A model generated the notes under the pieces. The model was not told the DNA's origin, ran no database searches, and saw nothing but the letters and a program-made list of their open reading frames with translations. A program made the translations under genes and the position numbers. DNA of 36,346 nucleotides, from positions 1-36,346 of the forward strand of contig JACMKX010000104.1 in NCBI GenBank assembly GCA_014379905.1, given 5' to 3'. Below are positions 1-7,548 of this stretch, piece after piece (within the stretch, counting starts at the first letter, position 1; every line of letters starts with the position of its first letter). The stretch is from Ferruginibacter sp. (GTDB taxonomy: Bacteria; Bacteroidota; Bacteroidia; Chitinophagales; Chitinophagaceae).

Positions 1-117
1 AGTGAAATAAAAGTTGGTAAAAAACGATGAATTTGACCGGTTTTCGAAGGAAAATCAGGATTTGGCAAGTTTAGCGACGAGTGGTATGAGACTCGTTCAT
101 TTATAATACACCAGGTT

Positions 118-140
118 CCCCCTTCAGGTGGCAGAGGGGG
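118..140. repeat. GC-rich palindromic repeat overlapping a gene end
   Basis: CCCCCT at 118-123 pairs with AGGGGG at 135-140 around an 11-nt loop. The permease stop codon (124-126, minus strand) lies inside the loop. There is no T-run on the minus side, so it looks more like a dispersed palindromic repeat than an intrinsic terminator. It resembles the C-run/G-run arms near 3.0-3.1 kb. Confidence 0.5.
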
Positions 141-1236
141 TTTTCACATCCACCGCATCCCTTAACCCATTTCCCAATAAATTAAATGCCAGCACCAGTA
201 TCATAATGGCAAAGCCGGGCACCAATGCCAGCATAGGATTGTTGGTAATAATAAAATTGTAGTTCTCTTTTATCATTAATCCCCAGCTGGGTTGGGGCGG
301 TTGTACACCGATGCCAAGAAAACTTAGTCCCGCTTCGATAATAATAGCAGTTGCAAAATTTCCTGCCGCAATAACCAGCAACGGTCCTAAAATATTTGGA
401 AGAATATGGCGCATGATGATTCGGCTGTTGTTAAACCCCAGGGCTTTAGCCGCCTGTACATATTCCAGTTCCCGCAAAGCAATTACCTGCCCACGCACCA
501 AACGGGCTACACTCACCCACATAGTAAGGCCAACGGCAATAAATATCTGCCAGAATCCTTTGCCCATGGCCATAGTAATGGCAAATACCAATAACAAAGT
601 AGGAATACTCCAGGTTACATTAACCAGCCACATGATCACTTCGTCTACCCATCCACGGTAGTAACCGGCAATGGCCCCGAGCAAAGTTCCGATAAACAAC
701 GATATAATAACTGCAATCAGCCCAACAGCCAGGCTCACCCTGGTGCCAATGATGATCCTGCTTAATATATCTCTCCCAAACGCATCGGTGCCCAGCCAGA
801 ATTTTTTTGTGATGATATTATTTTGAATATCGCCCGCCTGGTTATTGGTGAGCATATTGATGGCATACCGCTGCTCCACCGTGGTGTCTTCATCCACGTA
901 TTTTTGCACGATCATTTCGTTGCCGCTAATGGCATAACTGCTAATGGGTAAAAAAGTATAGGCTGAAGGTTTGCCATAAAAAAAATGGCTGAATGCATTC
1001 CCTTCCGGTAATTTATTATTCGGAATTTTTAAGAAGAGCTGTTTATGTCCAGGTTTGCGTGCCTGTATTTCCACCGTTTGCAGATCGGCGAATGGTGTAC
1101 TGTCGGGCGCAATTACGTAACCGAAAACCGCTACAAGTACTGCAAAAAAAATAATGAGCAAACTGATGAATGCCGCCTTTCGTTTTTTTAAGCGTTGCCA
1201 AACCTGCTGGGGGAAAGATTGGGATGTTTGCGGCAT
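124..1236 (-). CDS. ABC transporter permease, oligopeptide/dipeptide type (OppC/DppC family)
   Basis: Inner-membrane permease subunit of a peptide- or nickel-type ABC importer. It forms half of the transmembrane channel and docks an ATPase. The 370-residue protein has a first membrane helix at about 22-43, then an unusually long periplasmic stretch (about 44-145), then the conserved permease core. The core begins with the LGTDAFGRD motif (about 148-156), a hallmark of OppC/DppC proteins, and carries the EAA loop that contacts the ATPase (about 258-280, EYVQAAKALGF). At 370 residues it is longer than the roughly 300 of E. coli OppC/DppC, because of the periplasmic insertion. No partner permease, ATPase or binding protein is visible; they may lie outside the window. 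The substrate cannot be told from sequence. The start is ATG. The last five residues are encoded inside a GC-rich hairpin repeat. Confidence 0.9.
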   Translation of the reverse strand: MPQTSQSFPQQVWQRLKKRKAAFISLLIIFFAVLVAVFGYVIAPDSTPFADLQTVEIQARKPGHKQLFLKIPNNKLPEGNAFSHFFYGKPSAYTFLPISSYAISGNEMIVQKYVDEDTTVEQRYAINMLTNNQAGDIQNNIITKKFWLGTDAFGRDILSRIIIGTRVSLAVGLIAVIISLFIGTLLGAIAGYYRGWVDEVIMWLVNVTWSIPTLLLVFAITMAMGKGFWQIFIAVGLTMWVSVARLVRGQVIALRELEYVQAAKALGFNNSRIIMRHILPNILGPLLVIAAGNFATAIIIEAGLSFLGIGVQPPQPSWGLMIKENYNFIITNNPMLALVPGFAIMILVLAFNLLGNGLRDAVDVKTPSAT

Positions 1237-1305
1237 ATTTGTTACACAATTTCATGAATTAAATTCAATAAATACCGGGGATTATTTGTAAAGATCGCTG
1301 GAAAT

Positions 1306-2439
1306 TTATTTCACTTTTCTTTCCTTCCATTTATAAGAACCAAATTTACCCAGCCAACCGGCAATAACAGTATAGATAATATGAAAGGGCTGTGCCAGCG
1401 GAAAAGCCCAAAGCAATGGCCGCTTATTAAAAAAGCCCGCAACAGGAAAAAGAAAAATTAATTCAACAATGGTTTTTGCAGCCATAAGAAGCAACCAGTA
1501 CCTGATCATTGACCACCCACCGCTAAAGATCGACAGGAGGGGAATTATTAATAACGTAACATTTAAAAAATAAACAAGAAATAATACTGCAAAAATTCTC
1601 TTGTCATCATATTTATCCGCCTTGCTGGCCCAGCGGATACGCTGGTTAAAAAACTCTTTTATTGAATGAACCGGGGCAGTTTGTATAATTACATTTGCCG
1701 ATTTGAGGTAATGAATTCCATTGGGATACTGCAGCGCAATTTTGTGCATGAGCAACATATCATCGCCGCTGGCAATATTGTCAATGTTCTTAAATCCGTT
1801 TACTGCCTCAAAAGCTTTACGGGTATAAGCCAGGTTGGCACCATTGCACATGCTGTGTACTTTTTTCTGAACTGCTGCTGCTGTAATTCCCTGCAGGCTC
1901 ATAAAATCAAGCGACTGAAAAATTTCTATTGGCCTGGCGCTGCAGTTAACAGATACAGGCATTACGATCAACTCAGGCCTATGCATATTATAAAATGCTG
2001 CAATAGTTTCCAGCCATTCCGGTTCTGCATAACAATCCGCATCGGTGGTAACAATCAATTCTCCTACACTGTTTTCAATGCCAGTTTCAATGGCTTTTTT
2101 TTTATAGGAGTTGATGTCGGTAGTGCCAACGAAATCCCGCAGCGAAAGGCAGGTAACAAAAGAATAGTCAGATGCAATCGCCGCAGTTTTATCCGTGGAA
2201 TAATCGTCGATTACCAGCACCTGGAAATATTTTTTTGAATAAGTCTGATTTTCCAATGAATCCAGCAATACGGGCAAACTCCGGGCTTCATTCCGGGCTG
2301 GTATTATAACTGAAATAAATAATTCGGGAGATTGTTCCCTCAAAACAAAATCAGGTACCTGCATCCAGCCAACCCGGTAATAAACTAACAGTATCCCGTA
2401 TAGTATAAGAAGAAAGGTTGTAACCAGGGTTAATATCAT
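1306..2439 (-). CDS. Membrane-anchored family 2 glycosyltransferase
   Basis: Processive-type GT2 glycosyltransferase that transfers a sugar from a nucleotide-sugar donor, probably to an envelope polysaccharide or lipid. One N-terminal helix precedes the GT-A domain. The domain shows SVIIPARNEA, the VIDDYSTDKT donor-binding segment, the metal-binding TTDAD motif, the acceptor-site GDD and the QRIRW motif (QxxRW), followed by about three C-terminal membrane helices. QxxRW plus trailing helices is typical of cellulose/hyaluronan-synthase-like and related enzymes, but the product is unknown. The longer reading frame begins at a TTG (2490). I chose the ATG at 2439, which places the hydrophobic helix (MILTLVTTFLL) at the N-terminus; the protein is then 377 residues. 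It is divergent from the MarR gene and shares its upstream region. Confidence 0.85.
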   Translation of the reverse strand: MILTLVTTFLLILYGILLVYYRVGWMQVPDFVLREQSPELFISVIIPARNEARSLPVLLDSLENQTYSKKYFQVLVIDDYSTDKTAAIASDYSFVTCLSLRDFVGTTDINSYKKKAIETGIENSVGELIVTTDADCYAEPEWLETIAAFYNMHRPELIVMPVSVNCSARPIEIFQSLDFMSLQGITAAAVQKKVHSMCNGANLAYTRKAFEAVNGFKNIDNIASGDDMLLMHKIALQYPNGIHYLKSANVIIQTAPVHSIKEFFNQRIRWASKADKYDDKRIFAVLFLVYFLNVTLLIIPLLSIFSGGWSMIRYWLLLMAAKTIVELIFLFPVAGFFNKRPLLWAFPLAQPFHIIYTVIAGWLGKFGSYKWKERKVK

Positions 2440-2499
2440 ATATCTGAATAGCTTAAATCTGCCTGGCACATAGCGCCTGCAACCTGGCAAAAATAATTT

Positions 2500-2529
2500 T
2501 TTGAAAATTAAATTGAATCATTATCTTTA
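2500..2529 (+). promoter_or_regulatory. Bacteroidota-type promoter of the MarR gene
   Basis: TTTG at 2500-2503 as the -33 box and TATCTTTA at 2522-2529 as the -7 box, separated by 18 nt. This fits the Bacteroidota sigma-A consensus TTTG/TAnnTTTG with one mismatch in the last base. The predicted start of transcription is near 2535, giving a leader of only about 15 nt. Confidence 0.55.
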
Positions 2530-2531
2530 TG

Positions 2532-2549
2532 TAGTTGCATAAACAACTA
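2532..2549. promoter_or_regulatory. Palindromic operator, probable MarR autoregulatory site
   Basis: A perfect 6-bp inverted repeat, TAGTTG (2532-2537) and CAACTA (2544-2549), with a 6-nt spacer. It lies directly after the -7 box and ends one base before the MarR start codon. MarR proteins bind such short palindromes as dimers and often repress their own gene. The position over the predicted transcription start suits steric repression. Confidence 0.55.
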
Positions 2550-2550
2550 T

Positions 2551-2991
2551 ATGCCAAACAACCAATTTAGGAAAAGCGAGTTATACAGTTTCATTACGGG
2601 CAAAGCCAGCACAGCTATTGCACGCCGGTTGCAGAAGAATTTTAAGCAGGCCGGGCTTGACATTACCATTGAACAATGGAGTGTGCTGTATCACCTGTGG
2701 AAGGAAGACGGCATGAGCCAGCAGCTATTATGCGATGCTACTTTCAGGGATAAACCCAGTATTACAAGACTGGTTGATAACCTGGAAAAGCTAAAACTGG
2801 TAAAAAGAGTAGCCAGTAAAGATGACAGGCGCATTAACATGATTTACCTCACACCGGAAGCGCAGGAATTGCAGGAAAAAAGTATGGAGGTTGCCAATCA
2901 AACACTGAATGAAGCACTGGAAGGGGTTACACATGGCCAGGTGGAAATTGCAAAAGAAGTTTTGCAGATGGTGTATGAGAATCTAAAATAG
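2551..2991 (+). CDS. MarR family transcriptional regulator
   Basis: A 146-residue winged-helix regulator, normal length for MarR. The N-terminal helices are followed by the winged helix: helix-turn-helix region SQQLLCDATFRDKPSITRLV, then the wing with VKRVASKDDRRINMIYLT, where the DxR wing motif is clear. The C-terminal helices form the dimer interface. MarR proteins usually release DNA on binding a small aromatic or acyl ligand. The downstream acyl-CoA dehydrogenase, on the same strand 84 nt away, suggests control of fatty-acid or acyl-CoA metabolism, which is an inference from context. It starts at ATG immediately after a palindromic operator. Confidence 0.92.
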   Translation: MPNNQFRKSELYSFITGKASTAIARRLQKNFKQAGLDITIEQWSVLYHLWKEDGMSQQLLCDATFRDKPSITRLVDNLEKLKLVKRVASKDDRRINMIYLTPEAQELQEKSMEVANQTLNEALEGVTHGQVEIAKEVLQMVYENLK

Positions 2992-2993
2992 AA

Positions 2994-3029
2994 AAGCCAG
3001 CCCCTAAATCCCCCACGGGGACTTTGACC
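2994..3029. repeat. Dispersed GC-rich repeat, left arm
   Basis: A segment of the form CAGCCCC...CCCCCACGGGG...ACTTTG in the MarR-acyl-CoA dehydrogenase gap. Its reverse complement aligns with 3112-3144, so the two form an imperfect inverted pair about 80 nt apart that spans the start of the acyl-CoA dehydrogenase gene. Confidence 0.5.
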
Positions 3030-3075
3030 GGAGCGAAGATTAAAGAATGCATTTTAAATATTTAAATATAAAACT

Positions 3076-4890
3076 ATGAGTACTCAACAAACTTCAAGTA
3101 AAAATGCAGTTGCAAATCCTCCCTTGGGGGGTGGTGGGGCTTGGTTAATCAAAGAAAGCAGTCCTTTTGAAACGTACACGCCTGAAGATTTTAACGAAGA
3201 GCAGGAAATGGTGAAAGATATGTGCCTGCAATTTTTAAACACAGAAGTATTGCCGGTTATTGACCGCATCGATAAAATGGAAGAAGGCCTGATGCCATCA
3301 TTAATGGTAAAGGCCGGTGAGCAGGGTTTGTTGGGTGCGGCTATACCGGAAGAATTTGGCGGGTTGGGGAAAGATTTTATTACTTCTACTTTGGTAAATG
3401 AAGGCCTGGGTGGCGGTTTCTCTTTTAGCGTAGCCGTAGCAGCGCATACTGGTATTGGAACATTGCCCATTTTATATTTTGGTACAGAAGCCCAAAAGAA
3501 CAAATACATTCCAAAACTCGCCAGCGGCGAATGGAAGGGCGCTTATGGTTTAACAGAACCCAATAGTGGTAGTGATGCACTCGGTGCAAAAACGGCCGCA
3601 ACCCTAAGCGCTGATGGAAAATATTATTTACTTAACGGGCAAAAATGCTGGATCACCAATGGTGGTTTTGCAGATGTATATACCGTATTTGCAAAAGTAG
3701 ACGGCGATAAATTTACCGGCTTTATTGTGGAGCGTGACATGGAAGGATTTACCCGTGGACCGGAAGAACATAAAATGGGCATTAAAGGATCATCAACCGT
3801 TCAGTTGTATTTCCAGGATTGCAAAGTACCGGTTGAAAATGTGCTGGGCGAAGTAGGCAAGGGACATATCATTGCCTTTAATATCTTAAATATTGGCCGT
3901 TTAAAATTATGTGCGGCAGCATTGGGCGGAGCCAAAATGGCTTTGAGTTCTACTATTGAATATGCTAATACCAGGGAGCAATTTAAAACAGCTATCGCCA
4001 ATTTTGGCGCTATTAAACATAAGCTGGCAGAAATGGCCATTCGCATTTGGGTAGGCGAAAGTGCTTTGTATAGAACAAGTAAATGGATTGATGATAAAGA
4101 GACTGAATTGCAGGCGGCAGGCAAACCTTTTAACGAAGCCTTACTGGGAGCAGCAGAAGAGTATGCCATAGAGTGCGCCATTTTAAAAGTAGATGGCAGT
4201 GAAGTGCTGGATCTTATCGTAGACGAAGGCGTGCAGATTCACGGTGGTAACGGTTTTAGTGATGAGTACATGATTAGTCGTGCATACAGGGATAGCCGCA
4301 TCAATCGTATTTATGAAGGAACGAACGAAATCAACCGTTTGTTAACTGTTGACATGATGCTAAAGCGTGCCATGAAAGGCAAACTTGACCTGATGGGCCC
4401 TGCAATGGCAGTATCAAAAGAACTCATGAGCATTCCTGATTTTGGAAGCGAAGACGAAGGTGCTTTTGCTGCAGAAAAAAAATCGGTGGTAAACATGAAA
4501 AAAGCGATCCTGATGACAGCAGGCGCTGCAGTTCAAAAACTGATGATGAGCCTGAGCAATGAACAGGAAATTCTGATGAACATCGCTGATATGGCTTTAT
4601 GGACATTTCATGCAGAAAGCGCTTTGTTGCGGGTGATAAAAATTACTGATAAACAGGGAGAAGCAGCTGCTTCCCTGCAAACAGATATGGTTCGTTGCTA
4701 TATTAACGATGCAATGGATAATGTAAACAAAGCTGGTAAAGAAGCCATCAATGCTTTTGCAGACGGGGATGAACAAAGGATGATGTTACTGGGACTTAAA
4801 CGGTTTACCAAAACTGCCCCGTTCAACAGCAAAGATGCACGCAGAAGAATTGCAGATAAACTGATTGCAGATAATAAATATGCTTTATAA
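3076..4890 (+). CDS. Acyl-CoA dehydrogenase, long form (VLCAD/ACAD9-like)
   Basis: FAD enzyme that oxidises acyl-CoA to trans-2-enoyl-CoA in fatty-acid beta-oxidation and passes electrons to ETF. The protein has 604 residues, longer than the roughly 380 of short- and medium-chain enzymes. It carries the extra C-terminal helical domain of the very-long-chain type. The N-terminal alpha domain, the middle beta domain (YGLTEPNSGSDA, CWITNGGFADV) and the C-terminal domain are all intact. The catalytic base is expected in RIYEGTNEINRLL, with Glu at 414. It follows the MarR gene by 84 nt and is probably regulated by it. Residues about 14-23 (NPPLGGGGAW) come from a repeat arm and precede the usual family start (LIKESSPFETYTPEDF). 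A strong hairpin terminator follows the stop. Confidence 0.93.
   Translation: MSTQQTSSKNAVANPPLGGGGAWLIKESSPFETYTPEDFNEEQEMVKDMCLQFLNTEVLPVIDRIDKMEEGLMPSLMVKAGEQGLLGAAIPEEFGGLGKDFITSTLVNEGLGGGFSFSVAVAAHTGIGTLPILYFGTEAQKNKYIPKLASGEWKGAYGLTEPNSGSDALGAKTAATLSADGKYYLLNGQKCWITNGGFADVYTVFAKVDGDKFTGFIVERDMEGFTRGPEEHKMGIKGSSTVQLYFQDCKVPVENVLGEVGKGHIIAFNILNIGRLKLCAAALGGAKMALSSTIEYANTREQFKTAIANFGAIKHKLAEMAIRIWVGESALYRTSKWIDDKETELQAAGKPFNEALLGAAEEYAIECAILKVDGSEVLDLIVDEGVQIHGGNGFSDEYMISRAYRDSRINRIYEGTNEINRLLTVDMMLKRAMKGKLDLMGPAMAVSKELMSIPDFGSEDEGAFAAEKKSVVNMKKAILMTAGAAVQKLMMSLSNEQEILMNIADMALWTFHAESALLRVIKITDKQGEAAASLQTDMVRCYINDAMDNVNKAGKEAINAFADGDEQRMMLLGLKRFTKTAPFNSKDARRRIADKLIADNKYAL
3112..3144. repeat. 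Dispersed GC-rich repeat, right arm inside a coding region
   Basis: The reverse complement of this segment matches the 2994-3029 arm (CCAAGCCCC, then a C-run, then an A/G-rich turn and TTTGC). It is read in frame as NPPLGGGGAW near the N-terminus of the acyl-CoA dehydrogenase. That low-complexity stretch is foreign-looking for the family. Confidence 0.5.
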
Positions 4891-4912
4891 TTTTTGTTCT
4901 CTTATAAGTGAG

Positions 4913-4940
4913 GCCGCGGTTGAAAGACTGCGGCTTTTTT
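4913..4940 (+). terminator. Rho-independent terminator of the acyl-CoA dehydrogenase gene
   Basis: An 8-bp stem (GCCGCGGT at 4913-4920 with ACTGCGGC at 4927-4934, one G-T pair), a 6-nt loop and a run of six T at 4935-4940. It lies 22 nt after the stop codon. Confidence 0.8.
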
Positions 4941-5002
4941 ATTTAACGACTTTCTATAATTGTTTACGTATAACTTTAGGCTGTCCAACAAAATAAAAAT
5001 GT

Positions 5003-6751
5003 ATGCAGTTGAAGGTTTGTTTTTCGTTGTTTATTTTATTGAATATTTTTTCTACGGTTTGTTTAGCACAGGCAGAAGAAAAACCTTTTATAAAACTCGT
5101 AAATGGTACCAAAGAACAAAATAGTATCACAACAGGTAAGCAATTCATTGTAGGGAGTACCTGCAAAACCTGCACTCTCACTGTAAATAACAATGCTGCA
5201 AAAGTGTATAATACCGGCGGTTTCGCCTTTGAATTATTGTTGAATGCGGGTGATACCAGCGTTGAAATAAAGGCAACTGCAGGCAATAAATCCGTTACTA
5301 AAAAAGTATCCTATAATTATATACTTCCTACACCTGCAGAGCCGGTAAAAATAGTAGCGATAGAAAGTATTGAAACCCTGCCGGAAGGAAATCTTGTTAT
5401 AAGAACCGGTGATAAAATTAAATTCCGGGTAAAGACATTGCCGGCAGCTACAGTTACTATTTTTAAAAACATTCCTTTGTATGAAATGCCTTTGATTAAC
5501 GGAAATAAAATGCCAGGCATTTACCGGGGAGAATATATAGTTCAGGCTACAGATAGTTTTTCTGCATTAAAAATTCCGGTAACAGTTACGGGCAGCGATG
5601 GGCAAAAAATCACCAAAGAAACCCGTTACCAGTTTTCTGTTCAGTCTTCCCTGGCGTCTGATATTGCCATTACAAAAGGCAGGCTGGCACACCTGGAATA
5701 TGGGCTGGGAGACGACAGGTTAGGCGGTGCAAAGCTGGGTTACCTGGATAGCCTTGTATTGCTGAAAATTATCGGTAAAGTTGGCGGTGATTATAAAATT
5801 CAGCTGGCGCCTTCACTTACAGCCTATATTCCCGAGGAGCTGGTAACGCTGTTACCCAAAGGTAGTGCCGGTCCGCAATCACTTACAGGTTCATGGTCGG
5901 TTTATGGGGATGATAAATATGATTATGTAACTATCTCCTTAAATTCGAAATTACCTTACCAGTCATTCCAGGAAACCGATCCTTCCCGGATCATGGTAGA
6001 TGTATACGGTGCTAGCAACAATACCAACTGGATTTCGCAGTTGCAATCAGCCAAAGAAATAGAAAAGGTAGATTATGAACAGGTGGCAGATGAAATATTC
6101 AGGATAAAGATTAAATTAAAACATAACCAGCATTGGGGTCACCAGGTTTACTACCGCGGCAATACAATGGTAATAAAAGTTAAACAGCAACCCAAAGACC
6201 TTGCATTGAATCAGCTGACCATTGCCGTGGACGCAGGTCATGGCGGAACCAACACGGGAGCCGGTGGTCCCACAGGATCTTCAGAAAAACAGCTGGCACT
6301 GGCTGTATCTTTAAAATTACAAAAAGCTTTGCTTGCCGAAGGCGTAAAAGTGATCATGACAAGAACAACAGAAAAGTTTGTTGACAATAAAGAGCGCATT
6401 TTGTTTTACAGGGATAGTATGCCCGACCTGCTGGTAAGTATTCATTTAAATTCATCTTCAGATCCGATACGTTCGGGCGGAACGAGCACCCATTACCGTT
6501 ATGTTGGTTTTCAGCCATTAAGTATGGCTATAAATAAACGGATGCAGGAATTAGGCCTGAAGCAGTATGGGGTTATCGGCTCTTTTAACTTTATGCTTAA
6601 TAGTCCAACCGAGTATCCAAACTGCCTGGTGGAAACATTATTTGTCAGCAACCCGGCAGAAGAAGCCATGATGCTGAACGAAAATTTCCAGGAGCAAATG
6701 GCCCAAAAGATCCTGCAGGGTATAAAAGATTTTCTTTCAGATATTCGTTAA
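5003..6751 (+). CDS. N-acetylmuramoyl-L-alanine amidase (Amidase_3, AmiC-like)
   Basis: Zinc amidase that cuts the bond between muramic acid and the stem peptide in peptidoglycan, acting in the periplasm in cell separation or wall turnover. The 582-residue protein has a signal peptide (to about 23, ending CLAQA). A long beta-rich N-terminal half includes an AMIN-like region at about 295-390. The catalytic domain follows at about 405-580. Zinc ligands and catalytic residues are visible: DAGHGG with His413, Glu428 (SSEKQL), His481 (VSIHLNS) and catalytic Glu544 (CLVETLF). The ATG at 5003 was chosen because it begins the signal peptide; another ATG 4 nt upstream is out of frame. A TAACTTTA box at 4971-4978 could be the -7 element. 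No partner activator gene is adjacent. Confidence 0.9.
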   Translation: MQLKVCFSLFILLNIFSTVCLAQAEEKPFIKLVNGTKEQNSITTGKQFIVGSTCKTCTLTVNNNAAKVYNTGGFAFELLLNAGDTSVEIKATAGNKSVTKKVSYNYILPTPAEPVKIVAIESIETLPEGNLVIRTGDKIKFRVKTLPAATVTIFKNIPLYEMPLINGNKMPGIYRGEYIVQATDSFSALKIPVTVTGSDGQKITKETRYQFSVQSSLASDIAITKGRLAHLEYGLGDDRLGGAKLGYLDSLVLLKIIGKVGGDYKIQLAPSLTAYIPEELVTLLPKGSAGPQSLTGSWSVYGDDKYDYVTISLNSKLPYQSFQETDPSRIMVDVYGASNNTNWISQLQSAKEIEKVDYEQVADEIFRIKIKLKHNQHWGHQVYYRGNTMVIKVKQQPKDLALNQLTIAVDAGHGGTNTGAGGPTGSSEKQLALAVSLKLQKALLAEGVKVIMTRTTEKFVDNKERILFYRDSMPDLLVSIHLNSSSDPIRSGGTSTHYRYVGFQPLSMAINKRMQELGLKQYGVIGSFNFMLNSPTEYPNCLVETLFVSNPAEEAMMLNENFQEQMAQKILQGIKDFLSDIR

Positions 6752-6779
6752 ATGTGTATAGTGTACGCTTAATGGGGTA

Positions 6780-6809
6780 TTTCACTCCCGGGCTAAAGAA
6801 CTAATTTTG
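6780..6809 (+). promoter_or_regulatory. Promoter of the response regulator, possibly leaderless
   Basis: TAATTTTG at 6802-6809 matches the Bacteroidota -7 box perfectly. TTTC at 6780-6783 is a weaker -33 box, 18 nt upstream. The predicted transcription start would fall at or within a few bases of the ATG at 6816. Confidence 0.55.
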
Positions 6810-6815
6810 TCCTCT

Positions 6816-7451
6816 ATGTCAGCAGAGAAAAAAATTGTATGTATTGTGGAGGATAAGCCCGATTTGAGGGAGGCTATGAACATGATGATCCAGATGAGCA
6901 GGGACTATGCGTTGGGTGGTAGTTATGCCAATGCGGAAGAAGCTATTAAATTTATTCCGGAAGTAAGACCCGATGTGGTATTGATGGATATTAATTTACC
7001 GGGTGCCAGTGGTATTACCTGTGTAAATGCATTAAAGACCATGCATCCTGATATGCTTTTTATGATGTGTACAGCTTACGAGGATAATGATAAAATCTTT
7101 GATTCTTTAAAAGCAGGAGCAGCCGGGTATATTTTAAAAACAGAAGGGCCTCAAAAAATTTTGGAAGCGCTGGATGATATTATTATTGGCGGAAGCCCAA
7201 TGAGCAGCAGCATTGCCCGTAAGGTTGTGGCAAGTTTTAATAGCATGGGCGCCGAAAATTCAATGATAGAAGGCTTGAGCGACCGGGAGAAAATGGTATT
7301 GGAACACCTGGCCAAAGGGCTTATTGGAAAAGAAGTTGCCGATGCGTTGAATATCAGTTGGGGAACAGTACGCAAACATGTGCAGAACATTTATAAAAAA
7401 TTGCAGGTGAATACCCGGGTAGAAGCAGTAAACCTTTACCTGAACCGCTAA
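6816..7451 (+). CDS. NarL/FixJ-type response regulator
   Basis: DNA-binding response regulator of a two-component system. The receiver domain (about 1-120) has the acidic pair (VEDKPD), the phospho-acceptor Asp58 in VLMDINLPG, Thr86 and Lys108 (YILKTEG). The LuxR-type helix-turn-helix follows at about 145-205 (LSDREKMVLEHLAKGLIGKE, then WGTVRKHVQNIYKKL). The frame can be opened at a TTG (6807), but that TTG is part of a perfect -7 promoter box, so I used the ATG at 6816, giving 211 residues. The kinase gene follows 97 nt downstream on the same strand; the two form a cognate pair. The target genes are not indicated by the neighbourhood. Confidence 0.92.
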   Translation: MSAEKKIVCIVEDKPDLREAMNMMIQMSRDYALGGSYANAEEAIKFIPEVRPDVVLMDINLPGASGITCVNALKTMHPDMLFMMCTAYEDNDKIFDSLKAGAAGYILKTEGPQKILEALDDIIIGGSPMSSSIARKVVASFNSMGAENSMIEGLSDREKMVLEHLAKGLIGKEVADALNISWGTVRKHVQNIYKKLQVNTRVEAVNLYLNR

Positions 7452-7548
7452 AGCCATATTTTACCGGCCAGCAAAAATTGCCTGTTGTAAACTATATTAG
7501 CAACCATACAAAATAGCCTGGCGGTATAACCTGCCGCTAAACAACAGG

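Noticed and set aside
3084..4606. Several long minus-strand frames inside the acyl-CoA dehydrogenase gene.
   Set aside because: They are antisense shadows of a well-supported gene, with no domain content.
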